From DATKSS01 sp035533335 (lineage in GTDB: Bacteria > Chloroflexota > Dormibacteria > Dormibacterales > Dormibacteraceae), in NCBI GenBank assembly GCA_035533335.1, contig DATLUC010000015.1:1-7401 (forward strand): DNA of 7,401 bases, in the 5' to 3' direction. Made by a program: the position numbers and the translations under genes. Below the pieces are notes generated by a model, which saw only the letters and a list, made by a program, of their open reading frames with translations, did no database searches and had not been told where the DNA came from. This document shows, in pieces, positions 1 through 5,422 of the stretch; the first letter of the stretch is position 1, and each line of letters begins with the position of its first letter.

Positions 1-275
1 AGGGGGATCGTGCCGGCGACGTCTTTGACCTGGGTGAAGTACACGTCCGGGTAGTTCGCCGGGACCGGGATCGTCTTGAGAGCCAGGAAGCCGGCGTCGA
101 TCGGGATCCGCGGCGGCAGATCCCTGGTGGTGACCACGATGGTCTTTTGGGGACTGCTGCCTGCCTGCTGGGCGTTCAGAGCTACGAGCACGAAAGCCAC
201 GATCACGAGAAGAGCCAGCAGGATGCCCAGCAGAGTGAACGGCCTTCGTGACGTAAGGCCGGTCAAATTCCGCAC
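1..275 (-). CDS. cpaB: CpaB/RcpC-like Flp pilus assembly protein, N-terminal part (truncated by window edge)
   Basis: Reading the minus strand from a GTG at 275-273 gives 91 complete codons without a stop, running off the left edge. The product starts with a short basic segment (MRNLTGLTSRRPF), then one hydrophobic membrane segment at about residues 13-33. A SAF-like domain start follows from about residue 45 (TIVVTTRDLPPRIPID, then AGFLALKTIPVPANYPDV). This order, an N-terminal anchor followed by a 'vvv..rdlp.g..I' SAF motif, is the signature of CpaB/RcpC. Those proteins sit in the cell envelope and help assemble or stabilise the Tad secretion channel and Flp pilus. Start choice: GTG at 275 is the only ATG/GTG/TTG codon in frame just upstream of the membrane segment apart from a TTG three codons in; no strong Shine-Dalgarno is seen. 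The gene is divergent from the TadE/TadG operon, which supports the Tad assignment. The C-terminal part lies outside the window. Other strand readings of this interval are shadows. Confidence 0.82.
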   Translation of the reverse strand, partial: MRNLTGLTSRRPFTLLGILLALLVIVAFVLVALNAQQAGSSPQKTIVVTTRDLPPRIPIDAGFLALKTIPVPANYPDVYFTQVKDVAGTIP

Positions 276-304
276 AGCCGACCCATCATAGGCAAGATAT
301 CCCG
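276..304. promoter_or_regulatory. 29-bp divergent intergenic region between cpaB and the tadE operon
   Basis: Only 29 bp separate the two outward GTG starts, so promoters for both directions must lie here or inside the neighbouring coding sequences. On the minus strand, positions 290-285 read TATGAT, a 5/6 match to the sigma-70-type -10 hexamer. It would start transcription about 3 nt before the cpaB GTG, a near-leaderless mRNA. No matching -35 is seen at the usual 17-bp distance. On the plus strand only a weak A/T-rich stretch (CAAGATAT, 293-300) lies before the GTG at 305. Neither gene has a convincing Shine-Dalgarno. The location follows from gene layout; the promoter elements themselves are weakly supported. 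Confidence 0.3.
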
Positions 305-886
305 GTGCCGCGCCCCCCTAACCCGACCTACCGACCCCGAAGGGCACGCCAGCACGGCCAGTCGATGGTCGAGTTTGCCCTCTCTTCCGTCGTGCTCTTG
401 CTGCTGGTGGGCGGTCTGGTGGACATCGGCCATGCGGAATTCATCAGCGAGACGCTGTCCAATGCGGCCCGCGAAGGGGCACGCCACGGAGCCTGGTTCA
501 ACGCCCCGACCCAGTCGCATCCCTATCTCGACGACGCCCAGATCAAGGCCACCGTGGACTCCGAGCTGGCCACGATCTCGCTCCCGGCTTCGGTGCTCAA
601 GAACCCCACCACGACCTGCCCGGCGACCACCGACAGCAACCCTTTTCACAACCCGCCGTTCGTGAGCTCGGCGTACCCGGCGGCGGCCAACCAGTCGTGG
701 CTTTACATCTGCTACAACAACACGCCCGGCCTCGACTTCACCAGCCCGGCGGCGAACCAGTCCCAGCTCGACGTGAACGTGATCGTGCTGTACGAATACG
801 GCCCGCTGACACCCATCATCAGCAGCCAGTTCGGCCTGTTCCGCCTCGCCGCCAACGAGCACATGACCGTGCAGGGCAGAGGATGA
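305..886 (+). CDS. tadE: TadE-like pseudopilin (first copy)
   Basis: This 193-residue product has a basic leader (about residues 1-18) and then GQSMVEFALSS leading into a hydrophobic helix at about 24-42. The conserved TadE-family stretch LVDIGHAEFISETLSNAAREGAR follows in two overlapping pieces (about 38-60). The leader fits a prepilin-peptidase site: G18 at -1, Q19 at +1 and glutamate E23 at +5. TadE proteins are pseudopilins processed by the Tad prepilin peptidase and needed for Flp pilus assembly; processing here is inferred. The extracytoplasmic part holds two cysteines (C105, C136) that could pair. It ends in a hydrophobic/beta-rich segment similar in layout to the next gene's. Start: an in-frame TAA at 254-256 closes the frame upstream, and the only start before the ATG at 365 (inside the motif) is the GTG at 305, so the GTG is well supported despite a poor ribosome site. 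It is the first gene of the apparent four-gene operon. Confidence 0.85.
   Translation: MPRPPNPTYRPRRARQHGQSMVEFALSSVVLLLLVGGLVDIGHAEFISETLSNAAREGARHGAWFNAPTQSHPYLDDAQIKATVDSELATISLPASVLKNPTTTCPATTDSNPFHNPPFVSSAYPAAANQSWLYICYNNTPGLDFTSPAANQSQLDVNVIVLYEYGPLTPIISSQFGLFRLAANEHMTVQGRG
872..886 (+). promoter_or_regulatory. Ribosome binding site and ATGA stop/start overlap
   Basis: The purine-rich run CAGGGCAGAGG (872-882) precedes the ATG at 883. CAGGG ends 6 nt before the ATG, a workable Shine-Dalgarno spacing. The ATG overlaps the TGA stop (884-886) of the first tadE gene, so translation of the two genes is probably coupled. This sets the start of the second TadE-like protein at 883 rather than at upstream in-frame codons, whose encoded sequence is an unrelated Arg/His/Pro-rich shadow. 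Confidence 0.6.
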
Positions 887-1422
887 AGCGCGGCGGCGGC
901 CAGCGCTCGCAGGCCCTGATCGAGTTCGCTCTCATCTCGCCGGTGTTGCTTCTCCTGCTTTTCGGCATCCTCGACATCGGGCGGGCGATCTTCTACTACG
1001 ACACCTTGAATCACGCTGCGCGAGAAGGCGCCCGCACCGCTGTCCGCGCGTCGAACCAGCTGCCGAGGAACTCAGACGTGCTGGCCACGGTGACAGCCCA
1101 GCTGATCGGGATCCCGGTCAGCGAACCGTGTCCACAGGGGCCGGTCACATCCGCCACCCCTCCTGCCAACACGGCCTGGTTGTACGTGACAGAGCCGAAC
1201 CCACCCCCGACGGTCGAGACCACGCCACCTGACAATGCGCCAGGAGGCGAGAATGCCGCCTCGGCGAGCGGACCGTGCAGCGCCATCAACCCGGCGGGAG
1301 GCAACGCACAGCTCCAGGTCACCCTTCGCTTCAACCTCGTCCTCATCACTCCCGTCGTTGCCCAGGCGACGGCCAACCACATCGTGATCACCGCCGCCGC
1401 GATCTTCAGGACGGAGTACTGA
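883..1422 (+). CDS. tadE: TadE-like pseudopilin (second copy)
   Basis: From the ATG at 883 the product is 179 residues. It has a short Gly/Arg-rich leader (MKRGGGQRSQ), then ALIEFALISPVLLLLLFGIL, a classic TadE membrane helix at about residues 13-32. DIGRAIFYYDTLNHAAREGA (31-50) is the family's second conserved block. Residues 80-140 are Pro/Ala/Gly-rich with two cysteines (C83, C132), and a beta-rich C-terminus follows. It resembles the first copy in order and in having one cysteine pair, so the two are likely paralogues forming a pseudopilin pair. TadE and TadF are often encoded side by side, and this copy could fill the TadF role. Oddity: counting back from E14 as +5, the -1 residue is Ser9 rather than Gly, although glycines occur at residues 4-6. 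It overlaps the preceding gene by 4 nt and ends 6 nt before the next start, consistent with one operon. Confidence 0.85.
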   Translation: MKRGGGQRSQALIEFALISPVLLLLLFGILDIGRAIFYYDTLNHAAREGARTAVRASNQLPRNSDVLATVTAQLIGIPVSEPCPQGPVTSATPPANTAWLYVTEPNPPPTVETTPPDNAPGGENAASASGPCSAINPAGGNAQLQVTLRFNLVLITPVVAQATANHIVITAAAIFRTEY

Positions 1423-1428
1423 GCCGCG

Positions 1429-3414
1429 ATGCGAGGCCCATGCGCGCGGCGCCGCTCCGAGCGTGGACAGGCGATCGTCCTGATCGCCATCATGCTGGCG
1501 GTCGTGGTCGGGATGGCGGCGCTCGCGATCGACGGCTCGCGCGCGTACGCGCTGCGGCGTGATCTTCAAGCGGCTATCGACGCCGCTGCGCTTTCGGCGG
1601 CCGACACTTTTCAGCAGACGGGCAGCTACAGCACCGCCGAGCAGGCGGCGACGGCGATCTTCGGCACCAACCTCCGCCTGTACACGTCGCCGTCATGCTC
1701 CCCCGGCTACGGCTCCCCGGGCGCGTCGCCGCTGACGATCACATGCTCCTATTCAGACGGCACCGCCTTGACCCAGGTCGTCTCCGGTCTCGGCCCCCAG
1801 GGTAGCCAGTTTCGAATGAGCGCGAGCCGAACGCTCCAGCTGAACTTCGGCAGGATTCTCACGAGCGGATCCAACCCGACGATCGCGAGCTCATCCACGG
1901 GCGGCGTGAACAACCTCCTGAACACCCCTACCGTCGGTGCGCTCGCGCCCGCCGGTTGCGGGGGGACCGGCGGCAACGCGGTGACCGTCAACGGCACCGG
2001 CACCCTGGCCATTCAGGGCGACCTGGTTTCCAATGGCGCGATATCCGTCGCGGCCGGCAGCGTTCGCGTCAGCGCCGACATCTACGCCAGGTGCCAGGCC
2101 TCCGTGCCTGGGGCAACGACCGCCTGCTTTCCCAGTGGGCTGGCCGCTCCATGCACCTTCCCAGATGTGGCGGGCGCAATCCGGCCCGGGTATCAACTGG
2201 CCGATCCAGGTTTCCCGGCACCCACGGTGGTGGGCGGCAGCCGGGGAGCGCCTGGAAGCACAGTTGTTCTGCTGCCAGGGACGTATTCGGCCAATCCCAA
2301 CTTCAATGGTGGACATTGCTGGTTTCTGAGCGGCGGGGTCTACGCGTGGCAGGCCGGCTATACGAACAGCGCGGACTTCGTGAGCAATGAGCTGAAGCCG
2401 CCGGACGAACCGACGGTCGCGAACGTCCGCCACGTCTCCGCCAACCAGTTCTGGAACACGAACGGAGTGAACTGCGCCGGCTCGATGCTGGTCAGCAACG
2501 TGGGTGCCCCCAACCCAATCGAGTCCGGTAACTGGGGGATTGTGGTCACGTCCGTGCGTACCGATTCCTACGGAGGAGTGAGCTATCGCCGCGAGAGCGC
2601 ACCCTCCGCCTGCCAGGCCGTACATGTGCACGCCGGCGAGGTGGTCCAGGTCCAGGTCAGTAACGTTCCCGGGGCTACCTCCTACAACGTCTACGCGAGC
2701 GAAACTGCCAGCGGCTGCAACGGCCCATGGGGCCTGGTGACGGCCATCCCGGTGGCCGTCACCGTGTCGAACAGCAACACCAACCCGTGCCCTGCGTTCA
2801 CCGGCAACGGGTGCAGCCTTGGCCACGAGACGCTCGTCCTGGACAGCACTCTCCTGCCCGACACCTTTGCCCCGAACCCGCTAGCCGCGCCTGACACCTA
2901 CGAGGCCTACCAACCGGACCCTGAGACCGCTCCGTTGACCAGCACGCTGCCGAACCAGAACCCGGTCCGCGGAGCCGGGGCGGCGGGCGATCGCGCCAAC
3001 GAGAACAACTGCGATACGACGGCTGCCGTGTACTCATCGTGTCCCGATGCCGTAACCCCGGGTGCCGTCGTGTTCTACGTACCGAGCGGCGGCTGCCTTT
3101 CCACGTCGAATTCGGGTGACACCTATGTTTTCAGCGGTTACCAGTACAACTGGGTCGGCGTCTTCGAGCCTGGAGCGAGCTCGCCACCCGCCAACACGTG
3201 CACCAACACGCTAGGAGCCAACGGCAACTCTGCGTACGTCGGGCTCGTCTATACCCCGTCCGCTACCGTCTCGGTCACCTCGCCCTATGTCTTCGAGGCG
3301 GCCGCCACCGGCGGGTTGCTGGCCAACACGCTGACCTTCACGGGAGGCCTGCCGTCGATAACTTACGGTTCGGGCTACGCACCCGTGCCGCCGGCCGCCA
3401 GGTTGGTGAGTTGA
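1429..3414 (+). CDS. Large TadG-like membrane-anchored surface protein, copy A (661 aa)
   Basis: The N-terminus (ERGQAIVLIAIMLAVVVGMA, then ALAIDGSRAYALRRDLQAAI) is the TadG-like N-terminal domain: one membrane anchor at about residues 14-34, then the D-G-S-R-x-Y block and an Ala-rich helix. The rest should lie outside the cytoplasmic membrane. Regions seen: a Gly/Val/Thr-rich, beta-helix-like stretch at about 185-220; a fibronectin-III-like stretch at about 379-425 (RRESAPSACQ; NVPGATSYNVYAS); a Pro/Ala-rich linker at about 480-525; a C-terminal beta-rich block at about 540-661 ending in PPAARLVS. There are 16 cysteines after the anchor. No von Willebrand A MIDAS motif (DxSxS), found in many TadG proteins, is visible. 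The likely role is a minor pilus-associated or adhesive component; this is inference. The ATG at 1429 lies 6 nt after the upstream stop; the nearest Shine-Dalgarno-like GGAG (1413-1416) is 12 nt away. Copy B follows directly. The family assignment is firm only for the N-terminus. Confidence 0.8.
   Translation: MRGPCARRRSERGQAIVLIAIMLAVVVGMAALAIDGSRAYALRRDLQAAIDAAALSAADTFQQTGSYSTAEQAATAIFGTNLRLYTSPSCSPGYGSPGASPLTITCSYSDGTALTQVVSGLGPQGSQFRMSASRTLQLNFGRILTSGSNPTIASSSTGGVNNLLNTPTVGALAPAGCGGTGGNAVTVNGTGTLAIQGDLVSNGAISVAAGSVRVSADIYARCQASVPGATTACFPSGLAAPCTFPDVAGAIRPGYQLADPGFPAPTVVGGSRGAPGSTVVLLPGTYSANPNFNGGHCWFLSGGVYAWQAGYTNSADFVSNELKPPDEPTVANVRHVSANQFWNTNGVNCAGSMLVSNVGAPNPIESGNWGIVVTSVRTDSYGGVSYRRESAPSACQAVHVHAGEVVQVQVSNVPGATSYNVYASETASGCNGPWGLVTAIPVAVTVSNSNTNPCPAFTGNGCSLGHETLVLDSTLLPDTFAPNPLAAPDTYEAYQPDPETAPLTSTLPNQNPVRGAGAAGDRANENNCDTTAAVYSSCPDAVTPGAVVFYVPSGGCLSTSNSGDTYVFSGYQYNWVGVFEPGASSPPANTCTNTLGANGNSAYVGLVYTPSATVSVTSPYVFEAAATGGLLANTLTFTGGLPSITYGSGYAPVPPAARLVS
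3405..3414 (+). promoter_or_regulatory. TTG start overlapping the upstream TGA (TTGA), deciding the start of copy B
   Basis: The second TadG-like frame is open well upstream of its true start. A TTG at 3411-3413 overlaps the TGA stop (3412-3414) of copy A. Starting here places the Gly-Gln-Ala-Ile-Val motif at residue 13, exactly as in copy A, and gives an identical total length of 661. Upstream in-frame codons, including an ATG at 3198, would add residues that only shadow copy A. A GGTGAG run (3405-3410) touches the TTG and the AGG at 3400-3402 is 8 nt away, so initiation probably relies on coupling to translation of copy A. Confidence 0.65.
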
Positions 3415-5396
3415 CAGCCGGGCATCAATATCGCCTTCGGCAACGGGGGCAAGCGATCGTCCTGATCGCCATCATGCTGGCTCTGCTTGTCGGGATGGCC
3501 GCGCTCGCAATCGACGGGTCGAGGGCCTATGCGATGCGGCGCGACCTCCAGGCCGCGGCGGACGCGGCAGCTCTGGCGGCCGGCGACAACCTCCAACAGA
3601 CGGGCAGCTATACGCAGGCGGAGGGGGCCGCGGCCACGATGTTCGGCGTGAACATGCGGCTCTACCCCGCACCTTCCTGCGCGCCGGGGTATGGCGCGCC
3701 CCCGCTGACGGTCGCGTGTACCTATTCCGACGGGACGGCGCTCACGCAGGTGGTCAGCTGGATGGGGCCGGGGGGCAGCCGGTTCGCCATCACCGGGTCC
3801 CGCGCTCTCCAACTGCAGTTCGCGCGCATCCTGAGCGGCGCGGGCACGCCGACGATAGAGGCGACCGCGAGCGCAGGGGTCAACAACCTCCTGTATGCGC
3901 CGACCTTGGCCGCGCTGAGCCAGGCTGGTTGCGGCGGTGTCTTTGGCAGCGCAGTCTCGGTCACCGGGGGCGGCACTCTGTCGGTGATCGGCGACCTCGT
4001 TTCGAACGGGTCGATCTCGCTCACGGGCGGTGCGAGCGTGCAGGTTGCCGGCGACATCTACGATCGCTGCCAGTCACCGGTGCCGGGGGCGGTCTCGAAC
4101 ACCTGTTATCCGAGTGGCGCGCTGACGCCCTGCACAGCTCCCGATGTGGCTGGAGTCACCTACTCGGGTCACCGCATCGTCGACCCGGCTTTTCCGCCAC
4201 CGTCAATGACCGGCGGCAGCCAGGGCCTTCCGGGCAACAACGTGGTGATCGCGCCGGGGATCTACTCGACCAACCCCGATTTCAGCACCAGTGTCTGCTA
4301 CTTCCTGAGTCCCGGCGTTTACGACTGGGAGGCTGGGTACACCAACGCGGGAGGGTTCGTCAGCAACCAGCTGAAGCCACCTGACGAGCCGTCGACCACC
4401 AACAACACAGTCCTGGCCAACCAGATGTGGAACACGGGCGGAGTCAACTGCGCGGGGGCCACCGAGGTCGCAGGGGTGGCTGGCGCCAACCCGATCCAGG
4501 CGGGCACCTGGGCGATGGAGGTGACCGCGGTCCGGACGGACACCTATGCCGGCGTCTCCTACAAGCGGGAGAGCGCTCCCTCGGTCTGCAGGACCGTGCA
4601 GATCACCAGTGCCGGCCAGGTGATGCAGGTCCAGATCAGCAACGTGCCCGGGGCCACGTCCTACAACGTGTACGTCGAGCCTCCGCCGAATCCAGGCTGC
4701 GCGGGTCCCTTCGGTTACGCCGGCAACGTTCCTGTCGTAGGCACGGTCCAGAACAACAACACCGAGCCATGCCCCGCGTTCACTGGGACAAGCTGCAGCC
4801 TGGGCAACGAGACGGCGATATTCGACTCCAGCGTTCTGGGCTCTGCCTTCACGCCCAACGCTTCTGCGGCTGCGGACGCCCCTGGAGCGTATCCACCTGC
4901 CGGCGAGACCGCGCCGCTGCGGGACAACCTGCCCAACCAGAATCCGGCCCGCGCGGCTCCGCCGGGAGGTGACCGGGCCAATGAGAACCAGTGCGACACG
5001 ATCGTGGGCGCGCCCACCACGTGCCCTGGCCCGATCACGCCGGGCGCGGTGGAGTTCTACATTCCCAGCGGCGGGTGCCTCAACGCCACGACGGCGGCCG
5101 ACAACTTCTTGTTCAGCGGCTACCAGGACGACTGGCTCATGGTCTACGAGCCGGGCGCTTCCTTCCCGCCCGCCAACGCGTGCAGCAATGTGCTGGGGGC
5201 CGCGGCGGACTCGGCGTGGGTCGGGGAGATCTACACCCCGTCGGCGGCCCTCACCGTGGACAAGGCGGCGACTTTCAGGACGGAGGCGACGGGTGGGTTG
5301 ATGGCCAACACCCTCACGTTCAGCGGCCAGCTACCCGAGATCATCGGGAGCGCCGCGTACCAGCCCGTACCTCCGGCCAGCCGGTTGACCGCCTAG
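3411..5396 (+). CDS. Large TadG-like membrane-anchored surface protein, copy B (661 aa)
   Basis: This is a full-length paralogue of the preceding gene. It begins MTAGHQYRLRQRGQAIV, then the anchor (IAIMLALLVGMAALAIDGSR, about 19-38) and the same Ala-rich helix. By hand alignment without gaps, residues 12-90 are about 77% identical to copy A and residues 455-661 about 56%. The beta-helix-like stretch (about 182-220), the fibronectin-III-like stretch (KRESAPSVCR; NVPGATSYNVYV), the conserved ETAPLxxxLPNQNP linker and the C-terminal MANTLTFSG block are all present. All 16 ectodomain cysteines match copy A, and from C430 onward they sit at identical residue numbers. As in copy A, no MIDAS motif is seen. 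It is the last gene of the plus-strand operon, stopping at TAG 5394-5396. The role is inferred to be a pilus-associated or surface protein acting with, or as an alternative to, copy A. The frame is certain; the TTG start is well supported, the function only partly. Confidence 0.8.
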   Translation: MTAGHQYRLRQRGQAIVLIAIMLALLVGMAALAIDGSRAYAMRRDLQAAADAAALAAGDNLQQTGSYTQAEGAAATMFGVNMRLYPAPSCAPGYGAPPLTVACTYSDGTALTQVVSWMGPGGSRFAITGSRALQLQFARILSGAGTPTIEATASAGVNNLLYAPTLAALSQAGCGGVFGSAVSVTGGGTLSVIGDLVSNGSISLTGGASVQVAGDIYDRCQSPVPGAVSNTCYPSGALTPCTAPDVAGVTYSGHRIVDPAFPPPSMTGGSQGLPGNNVVIAPGIYSTNPDFSTSVCYFLSPGVYDWEAGYTNAGGFVSNQLKPPDEPSTTNNTVLANQMWNTGGVNCAGATEVAGVAGANPIQAGTWAMEVTAVRTDTYAGVSYKRESAPSVCRTVQITSAGQVMQVQISNVPGATSYNVYVEPPPNPGCAGPFGYAGNVPVVGTVQNNNTEPCPAFTGTSCSLGNETAIFDSSVLGSAFTPNASAAADAPGAYPPAGETAPLRDNLPNQNPARAAPPGGDRANENQCDTIVGAPTTCPGPITPGAVEFYIPSGGCLNATTAADNFLFSGYQDDWLMVYEPGASFPPANACSNVLGAAADSAWVGEIYTPSAALTVDKAATFRTEATGGLMANTLTFSGQLPEIIGSAAYQPVPPASRLTA

Positions 5397-5422
5397 TGCC
5401 CGTTTAGACTGGCTGTTCGGCC
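5375..5422. terminator. Weak imperfect hairpin across the convergent stop codons
   Basis: AGCCGGTT (5379-5386) can pair with GACTGGCT (5407-5414) as 8 bp with two G-U wobbles on the plus-strand RNA and a 20-nt loop. GGCC at 5375-5378 and 5419-5422 could extend it past a bulge. Only 7 bp (5397-5403) separate the two opposing stop codons, so any terminator must overlap coding sequence. There is no U-tract on either side, and on the minus-strand RNA the wobbles become mismatches. This is the only candidate seen, and the evidence is poor. Confidence 0.18.

Larger units (their letters stand above)
1429..5396 (+). repeat. Tandem gene duplication, two units offset by 1982 bp
   Basis: The two TadG-like genes form a head-to-tail duplication with start-to-start offset 1982 bp (1429 and 3411), each 1986 bp including the stop and overlapping by 4 bp. 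The longest exact match noticed is 29 bp, 1471-1499 versus 3453-3481, over the membrane-anchor codons. Elsewhere the nucleotide sequences have diverged widely while the protein layout is kept. This indicates an old duplication held by selection rather than a recent copy or an assembly artefact. Confidence 0.85.

Noticed and set aside
76..291. 71-codon plus-strand open frame at the left end
   Set aside because: It is antisense to the CpaB membrane segment and SAF motif, which have clear family features. Its own sequence has none.
263..862. 199-codon open frame on the minus strand opposite the first tadE gene
   Set aside because: Arg/Val/Gly-rich sequence with no recognisable motif. It lies wholly opposite a clear TadE gene and overlaps the cpaB start.
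697..882. N-terminal extension of the second TadE frame starting at 697
   Set aside because: The extra 62 residues are Arg/His/Pro-rich and overlap the first tadE in another frame. The ATG at 883 has a ribosome site and a stop/start overlap.
1891..2826. 311-codon minus-strand open frame inside TadG-like copy A
   Set aside because: Typical long shadow frame in GC-rich DNA: His/Gly/Ala/Arg-rich with no motif, opposite a gene with strong paralogue support.
3198..3410. Upstream extension of TadG-like copy B from the ATG at 3198
   Set aside because: The added residues shadow the copy A C-terminus in another frame. The TTG at 3411 aligns both paralogues exactly.
1471..3481. 29-bp exact direct repeat as a mobile-element or recombination site
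   Set aside because: Both copies encode the same conserved membrane-anchor residues of paralogous genes, which explains the match. No transposase or inverted ends are nearby.
3716..4384. 222-codon plus-strand frame inside copy B
   Set aside because: Arg/Gly/His-rich out-of-frame reading of a conserved paralogue; no start context or family features.
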